This document shows positions 1 to 9,677 of a stretch of DNA of 64,000 nucleotides, piece after piece. The translations under genes were made by a program, and so were the position numbers. Every line of letters begins with the position of its first letter. Positions within the stretch are counted from its first letter, which is position 1. The notes under the pieces were generated by a model. The model saw only the letters and a program-made list of their open reading frames with translations, searched no databases and was not told where the DNA came from. The stretch is from Drechslerella dactyloides (Eukaryota; Ascomycota; Orbiliomycetes; Orbiliales; Orbiliaceae), in the NCBI GenBank assembly GCA_020064725.1, contig JAGTWJ010000001.1:2480001-2544000 (forward strand), in the 5' to 3' direction.

Positions 1-242
1 CTGCCAGCAGTCGCGGACGACCCGCAGAAGCGCAAGCCGGATACCACGCGCGCGAAAGAGGTGCTCGGATGGTCGCCGCAGTGGGCTGCCGTCGACGGGT
101 TGCGGGAGACGGGTCCGTATATTCCTTTCCATCCACCCCAGCCCTCTCTCACTTCAAGCTTACTTGAAGGTGTCTGATGGAATATTATACTAACGGGCGA
201 ATTGTTGCAGTCGCGTATTTCCACCGTACCATGCAGCAGTGA
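1..242 (+). CDS. UDP-glucuronate decarboxylase-like NAD-dependent epimerase, C-terminal end (5' truncated)
   Basis: Two exons are visible: <1..112 and 211..242. The first reads in frame 1 through DDPQKRKPDTTRAKEVLGW, the C-terminal signature of UDP-xylose synthase (UXS) and related sugar-nucleotide decarboxylases, where short-chain dehydrogenase/reductase proteins finish in a substrate-side helix. A 98-nt intron (donor GTCCGT, branch-like ACTAAC at 188-193, acceptor TTGCAG) joins GLRET to VAYFHRTMQQ and a TGA at 240-242, which matches the usual ending of the family (GLR..V.YF). Known role: conversion of UDP-glucuronate to UDP-xylose for cell-wall or glycan synthesis, in cytosol or Golgi. The catalytic YxxxK part lies outside the window, so another NAD-dependent epimerase/dehydratase is possible. 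The donor is weak; without splicing the frame stays open to a TGA at 175. Confidence 0.72.
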
Positions 243-1276
243 CGCGGTAGATTGGATGCACGTCGGCTCGCGAGGGAACGAAAGGGGAGGAGGGGCGTAC
301 TGTTGTCATTTGTTTACGGGATTTATATCGGCCGGCGGACAGGGCGTTAAGATGGCAGAATTAGAAAAATACTATTACATGCAATAATCGGGTTCGACAT
401 AGTCGTATGCATAGCTAGCTAGCCAGCCAAACTAGCACTCGCTAGCCAGCCAAGCTGCTCACGGCACTATACCTATCGCCTTTACATTAATATTCCTACA
501 CTAATTTCCCCTTCTTCCTTTCCATCCCTTCTTCCTCAGCCAGACCTCCACGATACGAGAGGCCTCGAGGATGAATCCGCAAACTAGATAGATCGTACTT
601 TGTAAAATTCTTTTTTTAATGGATAGAGAATACTTATATAATAATATTCGGCGACGGCGACCAGACTGCAACTGCAACAAAAGCATCCACGAGACCGCTA
701 TGGTGATAAAACTCGATATTTCTGTGACGCCAATGGTTAAGGAACGATTTTTCAAAAGCAAGAAAAAAAGTAGGAGCAGGCACGACACAGCGACGGTGGA
801 CTGGCCCGAGACTAGCAGTGAACCAAAATGGAACAATCAACTGTTCTGTCCAAAAGGGAAACCAGGAACGTGCATTCGACCGCAAAAAAGCAGGGGAAGA
901 ATATATACAAGGAAAAGACGAGCCAAGCAATAGTAATCAAAAGGGAATCGGACCCGATGCATGCAGCAAAAAAGAACCCCCAAAGTCGTCGCATCCGCAC
1001 ACTGCATATCAATCAACACCCAGTCGGCCCCAGGACTGGCTGAACGCTGGGATTTTAAACATCGTGAAACCGGGGCACGCTTTGTGGTTCCAGAGCACGA
1101 AAACTAAGCATGGCCATTCGAGTGACTGCAGGCGGATCTCAATTAAACGGGGACGGGCCATGCATACATCGACTCACGTCCACGATCCAAAGGACTCGGG
1201 TAAGCGACTGTCTCCCGGAAGAAGCAGATATGGCTCAGGACACCGGAAGGATGCAAGAACGATGCGAGAAAACCGC
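243..1276. other. Intergenic, convergent 3' ends
   Basis: This lies between the ends of the UXS-like gene and the VAP gene. The 12-mer CTAGCCAGCCAA occurs twice (419-430 and 442-453) in a CTAG-rich patch. Open frames here have no family signature or codon pattern I recognise. No RNA gene was seen. Confidence 0.6.
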
Positions 1277-2578
1277 TTAGAAGAAAAAGTACGCCAATAG
1301 GAAAGCCGCCAGGCAGAGGGCAGCTGCCAGCTGCACTGGGACGCCTTCCGGACCTTGGCTCGTGCGTCCAATGTTGGTAACGCCGGCAGCGACTTTTTGC
1401 TTAGCCTCTGCCGCGAGTTCCCCGAGATTCTTATCCTTGGCGGAGTCCTTCAGCTGTCTGGTCAGAGTGACAATCTGGGCCTTCGCCTCCGCAAGCTGCT
1501 CGGACACGGTCTTGACAACGGTCTGCATCGTCTCGTGAGCTTCGGTGGGTTCCGCATCGGTCTCGCTGACGTTGTCTCGAGTCGGGGTCTGATCCATCTT
1601 GGACGACTGGCCGTTCGAGTCGGGGCTTGGCGAGGAATACGGGGGTGGTGACGGCGACTTTCTCTGCGGTTGCGATGCGGGGTGTTAGTTCCGACGGTGT
1701 TCCATCGCTTGGCGGACTCTCCAAGCGGCCCTCCTCGGAAAGAACTTACTTGCGATTCGCCATTTTGCAAGACGGGAGTCTCGGCTGGGAGATAGTTGAC
1801 TCGGATCTTCTTCTCCTGGATCTGATCCTTCGAGATCTTCTCTACGGTTGACCACTGGACGGAAGAGAGGTGTTGTGTCAGTCGGGCATTAGTAATATCG
1901 TGTGATTGGGCCGGGGCGACATACGACAGAAGCAACGTTTGTGAATTCTTGGTCAGCCGTGATAAGAACGGACTGCACGAGGAACTTGTCCCGGCAGCGG
2001 AAGTCCGGAGGCGGGTCATCCCGCATGGCTTGCAGGAGAACTTGCGGTCGGTCAGTACAGAGGTTGATTCAAAGGTCAAGACAGCCTTGTGCGATCCGTA
2101 CCTGCAACTTCTACATCCTGTCCGGCCTCGATGCGTCCGGAGTTCGGACGGACGCAGTACCTAGGGCGGTGTGAGTTCGGTGTTAGAGAAACAAGCGAGT
2201 CGAGATGACGTTATATGGAGGATGGCACTCGATGACATACTGCTTTGGTGCGGTAGTTTTGACCTGGAAAACGTGCCGTTTGCTGTTAGCCACGAGGTAT
2301 CCGCGCGAGGAGGGTATTAACGAGAGAGTTGTTTACCTTGAAGGCGACGGGGCCGGGATTGGGGTTCTTGATGTAGAGTTTCTGAACGGTTTCACGGTCG
2401 AAAGGGCCTATCGCTGGATGTTAGCAGCCTGCTGGAGGGACTCCGAGAGGGCATGCGGCGGTTATCGGCAGTGCATGAGCGCGATGCAAGGGACGGGGAC
2501 GAGGTGCAGGGCAGGGACGGGGCGAGCAGCTGGCATACGTCGAAACCCGAGCTCGGCGGGGTGCAGTTCGATGCTCAT
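1277..2578 (-). CDS. scs2: VAP/Scs2-type MSP-domain ER membrane protein
   Basis: Seven exons on the complement: 2539..2578, 2337..2407, 2241..2263, 2102..2160, 1925..2040, 1750..1854, 1277..1663, giving about 266 aa with every junction in frame. Residues 1 to about 125 form the MSP domain. The VAP signature VKTTAPKQYCVRPNSGRIE is rebuilt across a 23-nt exon. A Ser/Pro-rich linker follows, then a heptad-like segment (VKTVSEQLAEAKAQIVTLTR), and a C-terminal hydrophobic anchor ending LAAFLLAYFFF. Known role: tail-anchored ER protein that binds FFAT-motif partners at ER-plasma membrane and other contact sites and affects lipid traffic. The family match is strong; the symbol follows yeast SCS2. 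It is divergent from the gene at 4723 over a 2.1-kb gap. Confidence 0.9.
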
Positions 2579-2655
2579 GATGAAACGTGGTGAGATGATG
2601 ACGATGGGAGACGAGCGAGCGGGACGATGACGGAGCGAGCGACTAAGGCCAGACT

Positions 2656-2675
2656 AGCAGCAGCAGCAGCAGCAG
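2656..2675. repeat. AGC trinucleotide microsatellite
   Basis: Uninterrupted AGC units cover about 20 nt just upstream of the VAP start codon, probably in its 5' untranslated region or promoter. Confidence 0.9.
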
Positions 2676-4499
2676 GAGAGCGGTCGTGCTTTGCGAGTTG
2701 ATGGAGCAACTGGACGGAGTTTGGGGGGGAGCGGGAGGGCGGCGACTGGCGGTTGCTGGAGGCTGCTGGCGGAGGGATGACGATGCGAGATCAGACCGGA
2801 TCAGAGGGGAGAGAGGAGATGTGCAGGAGAGCAGGCGGCGGTGGAGGAGGAGAGCAGCCCTCGTGCCGGGTTTGTGTGATTCGCGCTGCCAGCTGAAGCC
2901 CGCCCGCCAGATTAGTCATGACGTCCTCCCGCAACACACCGAATCAGGCCATATCATATTCCTTCACGACATTCATTATTGTATTGCTCTTCCATCAACC
3001 ACCACTACTACTGTACCAAGCTGCTGCTAATGTTACTAATTATCGCGCTACCGCACATCGTCGTCTCATTCGCCAACGGCGTCCGTGCCAGCTGCCAAGG
3101 CCTCTGCAGGGGGCGCCTGAAGGCCGGCCAACGGGAGCCGGGCACAGGGCAGACGCTCCCGCCGTGCATGCGATGCATTGATTGCTGGACGGGCTGACAC
3201 GTATGCGCATCCAGTCCATGTCTCCTACTAGCTCAGGCACGGCGCATCTTGCATTTCGATGGCCATCCGTGGTTGGACCGCGGCTGCCGTACGCATAAAC
3301 ATCCCGGGAACGCGTTCGAACTGTTGTGCCATCGGATCTTGCTTGGTCGGACCCATTGAGCCGCATGATCCGATATCGAAGCCGACGCTGGCGAGCTGAA
3401 GAGCCACGAGCTTCTACATTGCAATCTTGCATCTTGCTGCTGCACAGAAGAATTATAATATTAATTTGATGGAAGATAAGATGTTCTGGCAGATTAAGGT
3501 TTTTTAAATTCGCTCTATCTCTCGTGATGATATTAGTCCCCTTCTGGCTACCGCAGGTCCGGTAGTCCGACGTTGCTTCCGCTGAAGATCGGCCTATCCG
3601 AGCCTCCAGCTGGGCATGTCGTTAGGACCGGTTATATCATACATACATACACGAGGCAATTGGCTAATAGAAAATGCATCGATTGACGGTTTTATTCAGG
3701 ATATACATGCGTCTTAGCAAGATACACAATGCGATCTGTTGCAAGAAGTGGTAAGCTCTTCGAGTAGATCTCTGGTCTGCATATACAGATATGCCGCTGC
3801 GTATGGGGACAGGATGACTGACGACTGCTCCAAGCTAGATTGCAACATTCGTATAGGACTAGCAGCATGCAATCTCGATCGAATACCCCCGGGATGGGGA
3901 TGCCCATGCGAGATTAGCTCGAAACCAAGTTAAATATCCAGACGTTTACCAAGTATCGATATATCGGTGCTAGCGTTGGAGCGATATGATGGCATCCAAG
4001 GAGGGAACTTGGTATAACGTAGAGTCTACAGCGTGAGGCCGTGCCGCAGGACGAGACCGAGGCACATGAATGCGCTGCACTATGGCGTCACGGCCGTAAT
4101 GTCGCCGTTGGCCGTGGCTCGGCCTGGTATCTCGTGTTCCACGAACGACTTCACGACGTCCACGGTATATATGCTGTCAAATGCTGCCGAAATGCAGCAG
4201 CTGCCCGGATGGCCACCCCTCAGAGCAGCATCTCGATCGAGGCCCCGCGGCCAGCCCGACGCTAGAAAACCCATCCCGGCCGGCCAGCTCGATTCTAGAA
4301 GCCGCAATCTATTTTTGCCGTAAAATTCTGCCCTCGAAAATTTTCACAACCGTGGCCGCGGGAGACATTTTTCTCGTCCTCGCTGCCGGCTAGCTGTTGC
4401 GGGCAGGTCTGCCTGCCGTGAACGTCAAAAGCCGGCTTTGCGAGCTTGGCCGGGGGCCCGCCCGTCATAACCCGACGCGCCAGCAGACGAGCCAGGGAG

Positions 4500-4530
4500 T
4501 CCTCCTCCTCCTCCTCCTCCTTCTCCTCCC
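4500..4530. repeat. TCC/CTC pyrimidine-rich microsatellite
   Basis: A run of CTC units with one TTC interruption. It lies about 200 nt upstream of the ATG at 4723, the usual place for CT-rich promoter tracts in filamentous fungi. Confidence 0.85.
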
Positions 4531-4562
4531 ATCGCCAGCGTCACTCCACCAGCTGCAGCAGG

Positions 4563-4570
4563 TATATATA
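4563..4570 (+). promoter_or_regulatory. TATA-like element upstream of the 4723 gene
   Basis: The sequence TATATATA lies about 150 nt before the start codon and downstream of the CT tract. Position and composition suit a core promoter. This is inference only; no transcription start is known. Confidence 0.35.
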
Positions 4571-4722
4571 GCAGATTCGGGTGCACGCTGCATGAAGGCA
4601 TCATCGTTCATGCACCGCAGCCTGCTCTAGCTACACCGATCGATACGTCTCTCCAGCTCCACTCTCTTATCGCATCGCACTCCTATCAATCTCCAAGACC
4701 CCCGTCGCTATCGCTCGCCAAC

Positions 4723-5882
4723 ATGATGGAGAACGTGAGTCCGGTCCCGTGGCCCTCCCCCGATCTGCGATCCGGCACCTGCACAAGCGATGGAATGCAA
4801 ATGCTAACCTCCGCCACAGCTTCCTCGTGGCCGCCGCAGCCGCCGCAGCTCCTCCAACATCAACCTGACCAACATCTCGCCTCTCACCACCCACTTTAGC
4901 CTGACCGCCCGCGAAGACCCCGATGCCACCAGCCCGCAGTACTCCTACATCCAGGGCGCCTCCGTACGTTTCCCCGCCCATCCACACATATGTATCTTAT
5001 GTGCCAAGCTAACGTCTCTTACGTACTCAGGCACCATCCACACCGAGCATCCTCTCGCGTGCCCCCTCCAGCAAACGCCGTCCTCACAAACCAACCCTGA
5101 GCGTCCCAGCCACCCCCCGCGTCGACCTCGCCGCCCTCTCCAAATCAAAGTCCGTCAGCCACCTCCTCGACCACCGCCGCCAGACATCATACTTCGACAC
5201 TCGCACGGTTCGCCGTTCGGAGTCCACAGAATGGGTCCACCGTGCCGGCCTCGCCCTGACCTCCGAGGCCCGCGAAAGCAAAGGCCAGTCCTGGCTCGCC
5301 AGCCGGGCGTCGTCCACAAGCCTGCTCTCGACGGACTCCGACACCGAGGACGAGGACGGTGAGACCACCGGCCGACGGGCCGCTGCCGCCAGTCGCCGCT
5401 CCGCCTCGCAACTCCGCAACCTGTCGCACCCCCATCTCCGCCTCGACATCTCCAGCGGCGGAATGCACCCTCTCGCGCCGGAATTTATCGACGAAGCCTT
5501 CATCGGAAGCTCCTTCGACGCGGACAACGAGCCAGCGTACACGTTCGATAACGTCGACGTATTGGACGATGACGAGGAGCTGCACTGGTCGAAGCGACCA
5601 CGCACAGGCTTAGGCTCATGGGTCGACCGCATGGTCGGCTGGAGTTTGTTCTCGGTAGACGAAGGTATCGATAGCGACGAAGAATACGACGACGAGCGCG
5701 AGGTCGTCGCTTCGCACAAGCCGCTCGAGCCCCCGCGTCTGACGCTGCCGGAGGACGGCGGTGCCAAGGACGAAGACAAGCAGGAAGAAAGCAAGTCGGA
5801 TGATCCGCCGCTGCAGGATGCCAGCGTATGGTCGGACGCCGGCTGGGTCCTGTCGCTCGCGGCAAAAGTTATCTTCGAATAG
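4723..5882 (+). CDS. Conserved fungal protein of unknown function (DUF3984-like)
   Basis: Three exons: 4723..4734, 4820..4963, 5031..5882, giving 335 aa. The first exon codes only MMEN. Introns have GTGAGT and GTACGT donors and CACAG/CTCAG acceptors. The N-terminus is basic and Ser-rich (LPRGRRSRRSSSNINL), followed by SPLTTHFSL, a 'PSTPSILSRAPS' stretch, 'SKSKSVSHLL', and a 'SKGQSWLASRASSTSL' block. An acidic C-terminal half ends WSDAGWVLSLAAKVIFE. From memory this order of short motifs matches the uncharacterised fungal family DUF3984; a profile search should confirm it. The Arg/Ser-rich and acidic blocks suggest a largely disordered, possibly phosphorylated protein. No enzyme motif, signal peptide or clear membrane segment is seen. 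I do not assign a function. Confidence 0.75.
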
Positions 5883-6079
5883 GCCGATAGGCGGAGTTCT
5901 TTTTTTTGTTTTTTCATTATTTCCTGCTTGCTGCGACCAAAAGCGTGTTTTATGGTGTGAAAATGATCAGATCGGTTCGGTCGTTTGGTGTTTTGGCAGT
6001 CCCTGGGAGCAAGCAGTGCGCACATGATGGTATAATATCTTACGGTCTACCAGAAAAGTACTTATATAAATAAAATAAT

Positions 6080-6127
6080 TAACGTATCTCACAAGCGAGC
6101 GCGCAGCACAAGCGAGCGCGCAGCCTC
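6080..6127. repeat. Left terminal inverted repeat with tandem 17-bp unit
   Basis: After ACGTATCT, the 17-mer CACAAGCGAGCGCGCAG occurs twice in tandem (6090-6106 and 6107-6123). This whole end is repeated in reverse at 7132-7179. Confidence 0.9.
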
Positions 6128-6453
6128 CCAGTCAAACACCACCCTAAAAAGCCTTTTATTAATATATTAATAAATATTTACTATAAAAATATAAAAAAAA
6201 TATTTTTTAAAAAACATAAATCAAAATAATTAAATTATATTTTTTTCAATTTTTTTAGTGTAAAAATAAATTAATAATAATTAATTTAAAATTTTAAACA
6301 AACAACACATAGTCTTAGGTGTTTGCCAGTAAATATCTCTATAATATATTAATAAAAATCTTTAAAAATCTCAAATCTAATAAATTATTATATAGTCTAG
6401 GCCTGTATAAAGCCTCTATTACTTATATTGAAAATTAAAGTCTATAGACTCTT

Positions 6454-6479
6454 CTAAAGTTGGCACAACACACCAGCTA
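6454..6479. repeat. Inner inverted repeat, left copy
   Basis: A 26-nt segment beginning CTAAAGTTGG and ending CACCAGCTA. It is matched in reverse at 6778-6803 with a single C/T difference. It may be the end of a second element nested in the palindrome. Confidence 0.75.
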
Positions 6480-6777
6480 TTTTTTTAAATAATTATATAT
6501 AAAAATATAATAAAAAAATTAAAAAAAAATTAATTTTAATTTTAATATAAAAAAGCTTTTTTATTTATATTTTTTTAATTTTTTTTATTTATTATATATT
6601 TTAATATTAATATTTTTAGTTTTTATAACAAAAATTCATAAAAAATTGGATTTTTATTAAAAAAAATTAAAAAAAATATAAATAAAAAAGCTTTTTTATA
6701 TTAAATTAAAATTAATTTTTGTTTAATTTTTTTTATTATATTTTTATATATAATTATTTAAAAAAATAGCTAGTGTA

Positions 6778-6803
6778 TAGCTGGTGTGTTGTACCAACTT
6801 TAG
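6778..6803. repeat. Inner inverted repeat, right copy
   Basis: Reverse partner of 6454-6479. The bases just outside allow a TA direct repeat on both sides. A short duplicated TAGCTAGTGTA stretch precedes it at about 6767-6777. Confidence 0.75.
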
Positions 6804-7131
6804 CAGGCTTTCTAGATCTTAAATTTTATTATATTAAATAATAGCTCGGTACAAGCCTAGATTATATAATAATCTATTAGATTTGAAATTTTTAAAGATT
6901 TTTATTAATATATTATAGAGATATTTACTGGCAAACACTTAAGACTATGTGTTGTTTTTAATAATGTTTAAAATAATTTTTATTAATTTAATATTAGATT
7001 TAAAAAATTGAAAAAATTATAATTAGATTGTCTTAAAGTAATATTTTTATAAAATAATTTTTTTATAATTTTATATAAAATATTTATTAATATATTAATA
7101 AAAAGGTTTTTGGTGTGGTGCTTGACTATAG

Positions 7132-7179
7132 GAGGCTGCGCGCTCGCTTGTGCTGCGCGCTCGCTTGTGAGATACGTTA
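7132..7179. repeat. Right terminal inverted repeat with tandem 17-bp unit
   Basis: Exact reverse complement of the left end. The 17-mer CTGCGCGCTCGCTTGTG lies at 7136-7152 and 7153-7169, followed by AGATACGTTA. Confidence 0.9.
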
Positions 7180-8675
7180 CATACAATTTACCTACTAAGT
7201 CGGGATACTAAACTGGCGGTTTCTGGAAAATCCATTAGTCCGCAAATCACCTCACCTCGCATACTATAGATCTAAATATACATTCCGTAAGGCTGACGAT
7301 GCACTCGTATGCGCACATAAAGGCGGGACACGGAAACCGCGTACTGGCCACGAGGCAAATCGTACTCCGTGTCCTGAGGAGTCGTTCAACGCACAAACTC
7401 CAACAAAGCTAAGGTCTATTGCACTGGCTCGTCGCGCGTCCTTTTGCTACGGCCATGCTAGAATTAATATTCCCTCGCACATCAAATCACTCTCGAAGCA
7501 ATATCGTTAATTTTACTAAACATATGCCTTTAACTGTACTACGCAGTTCACTAATGCATACGAATACGTTAGGCTTCCGCGATCGTTACCACATGTATTG
7601 GTAATGTAAGACCAGCGCCGCGCGGCACCTTGATTGGTATGCTACCGAAACTGACCGACACGTGCACGAATACGGTTGTTCCGCCAGCTCGAGGAACGGT
7701 CTGTGAGCCTTACGTAGTCGAGGGCTGTTTTAGACGTATGCATCCATATATACGTGTATACCGCCGTCTTGTCGTTATAACCTTTGTATGCATATGGCTT
7801 CGAGGTTAAAGTGTCTACGTAACTATATACTCTAGCTTCATGGTACTTAATGACGTATTTAGGATACTATTTGCTCACATCGCTCATATATATGTCTGTT
7901 GTTTGCTTGTCATCTGGATATCCCGCCTCTGCCTTATGTAGTATGCATGTACGATCAATTGACCAGTCATGTTTCCTGTCTGGTCCACGTCTACAAGAAC
8001 TGAATATATAACGCATCCCTCAAATGGGGACCAAACTGCAACAGCACAAGTACGTACGTCTCAAGTAAAATAAAGGCATTGATCAGGGATATGTGTCGAA
8101 ACCTAAGACTCCTATTCACCCTCCGAGAAAATGCAGAATACAACAGTAAAAGTACACAAAGAACGTAGTCAAGCCGCAGATTGATCAATTGATCCGGATT
8201 TGAATCGAAGCTGACTGTGCGGAAATTCGAAGCTCAAGACGGCCGTAACGCGAAGCAGAAACAAACGAGACAAAAACGCAATCCTGCCGCTCTCTCGAGT
8301 AGGCTAGGACAATAAACACTCACTTAACTAACTACAGATCCGGGTATGTAATCATTAAACTACAGTGCTGCCGATGACGAACAAACGAAAATTCGAACCC
8401 TAAGCGGGAACGCGAAACGGAAAGCCGGGACAAGTTACTGACGGAAGGAAGGAAGCCTGATGGCATTGGGGCTCATGCTAAAAGGTGGAGCTAGGGCAAT
8501 AGGGAAAAGTCGATCGCTTGACATTGACACAGTTGGTTGGTTATAAGAAAATAGAACTAAACACTGGGGAAGGATACAGGGGGGTGGTAGCTATTGATTC
8601 CAGGATATCGTCAAAGCCACTCCGCCGAACAAAATACAAAGACGAAGAGTCGACAGAACATTTAAAGAACATACA
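7180..8675. other. Intergenic, no gene seen
   Basis: This is sequence between the fold-back element and the 3' end of STS1. Only short frames are present (for example 7419-7604 and 7991-8188) and none has a recognisable motif. No second copy of the element's ends was found. Confidence 0.6.
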
Positions 8676-9677
8676 TTACCATATCTGCAGCGGCACTGGT
8701 GCGCCAGGTGTATCTATGCGGAACCCGAGGGGATTACCCGTCCGGGTCTGCTGGTGCGACTGGTTGCTATCGCTATTCAGCAAGCCGAGTGCACGTTTGA
8801 GTTCAGTCATGGCGGGATCCAGTTTTCCTTCAGACTGTTCGCTGTGTCGCTGTAGCTTCCCATCCCAACCGTCGTACTGCAGAGAAATGCCGCCGCCCTT
8901 CTTTGCTGCTTCCCTGAGAATCAAGATCCAGGCCTTTGATATTTCCTCATACGCGATATTCTTGTGGTGGTTGTGAATCGGGCTCTCCCACTCGGGAAGG
9001 CGATGGATAATCGTGGTGGCACCGTCGAGAAACTCGAGTGAACTCGACAGAGATGGCTCGTTCGGAGGCAGAAAGTGCGGGGTGTAGTCCGACAGGGCTG
9101 CCAGCAATTCGAGGAGTGCAGGTCGGACGCGGTTGTAGGCGTAGTCTCCTTGGGGATTTCCGCCGTACGGGAAAGATTGGCGAACTGCGCTTTCGTAGTT
9201 GTGCAGTAGATTGAGCGAGCTGGTGACCGACGGCTTTGGCGCGATGGACGAAATTTCCGCCGTGAGCTGAGGATGGTGGTCACATAGCGTTTTTAGAACC
9301 GCCTTCAAGCCGTTCGAGTCTAGCGTCTCCAAGAGTCGAGAGAGTGGTAAAGGCCGTCCGGTAACGGATGTACGGGCTCTTTTGACCATCCGGGGTTGCG
9401 TTTGAGGAGGAGGGGGTATGTTTCGGTTGGTGAGGTTAGGAGACGCCGTAGGGGATGCTGACATCCGGTCGAAGTTTTCCGTATCTTCATCGAGAGGGCT
9501 GGCTCTTCGTTTTTTGGACGCTGGGATGACAAGGTAGTTAGCACGTTGGATGTTTTCCAACAACGAGGATGACCGGGCTATGGTAACAGCTCGAGGGCGC
9601 GTACTTTGTAACGTCGGCTTCGGCGACATCCGACGAGGGACATAGATGGCAAAGGGGTTGTGGTTGTTGTTGCTCAT
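8676..9677 (-). CDS. sts1: STS1/Cut8-type tethering factor for the nuclear proteasome
   Basis: Single exon, 333 aa. The frame extends upstream to 9791, but that codon is GTG; the first ATG is at 9677 in an AAGATGAGC context, so I start there. The disordered N-terminus has a basic patch (SKKRRAS) and 'DRMSASPTASP'. The conserved core begins GRPLPLSRLLETLD and continues through 'YAYNRVRPALLELL', 'SDYTPHFLPPNE', 'LDGATTIIHRLPEW' and 'EEISKAWILILREAAKKGGG', a series I recognise from ascomycete STS1 proteins. Known role: this family (Cut8 in fission yeast) anchors 26S proteasomes at the nucleus and supports degradation of nuclear proteins; Cut8 is itself short-lived. The tail after the core is divergent. 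An upstream non-coding exon is possible. Confidence 0.88.
   Translation of the reverse strand: MSNNNHNPFAIYVPRRMSPKPTLQSTRPRAVTIARSSSLLENIQRANYLVIPASKKRRASPLDEDTENFDRMSASPTASPNLTNRNIPPPPQTQPRMVKRARTSVTGRPLPLSRLLETLDSNGLKAVLKTLCDHHPQLTAEISSIAPKPSVTSSLNLLHNYESAVRQSFPYGGNPQGDYAYNRVRPALLELLAALSDYTPHFLPPNEPSLSSSLEFLDGATTIIHRLPEWESPIHNHHKNIAYEEISKAWILILREAAKKGGGISLQYDGWDGKLQRHSEQSEGKLDPAMTELKRALGLLNSDSNQSHQQTRTGNPLGFRIDTPGAPVPLQIW

Larger units (their letters stand above)
2579..4722. other. Long divergent intergenic region (VAP / DUF3984-like)
   Basis: This holds the two upstream regions. It contains a CAG-type triplet run (2656-2675), a pyrimidine tract (4500-4530) and a TATA-like run (4563-4570). 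Frames at 2686-3030 and 4033-4323 lack homology signs and are probably chance. Confidence 0.6.
6080..7179. mobile_element. Fold-back (palindromic) non-autonomous DNA element, AT-saturated
   Basis: The element begins and ends with exact inverted copies of about 48 bp: TAACGTATCTCACAAGCGAG at 6080 onward, mirrored by a segment ending at 7179. The remaining arms also pair nearly end to end; for example 6305-6385 is the imperfect reverse complement of about 6875-6955. An unpaired centre lies near 6585-6655. A TA flanks both ends (6080-6081 and 7178-7179), as expected from the TA target duplication of Tc1/mariner/pogo-type elements. The tips are GC-rich while the interior is almost only A/T, and many arm mismatches are transitions, as RIP would produce. 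No transposase reading frame remains; the 67-aa frame at 6983-7186 is low complexity. It resembles a MITE or solo fold-back element. The family is unknown to me. Confidence 0.85.

Noticed and set aside
818..1300. 160-aa plus-strand open frame downstream of the UXS-like gene
   Set aside because: It overlaps the 3' end of VAP, its composition is unlike the neighbouring proteins, and it has no motif.
5084..6025. 313-aa minus-strand open frame
   Set aside because: It is antisense to the three-exon gene at 4723-5882. It is Ser/Arg-rich mirror sequence and lacks a family match, while the plus-strand gene has splice signals and conserved motifs.
6983..7186. 67-aa frame in the fold-back element as a transposase remnant
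   Set aside because: It is low-complexity Asn/Ile/Lys sequence caused by A/T saturation, with no DDE or HTH motif.
8205..8410. tRNA-like TTCGAAC/TTGAATC motifs (also at 50789 and 52302)
   Set aside because: The flanks do not pair as a T-stem, and no acceptor or anticodon arms could be formed.
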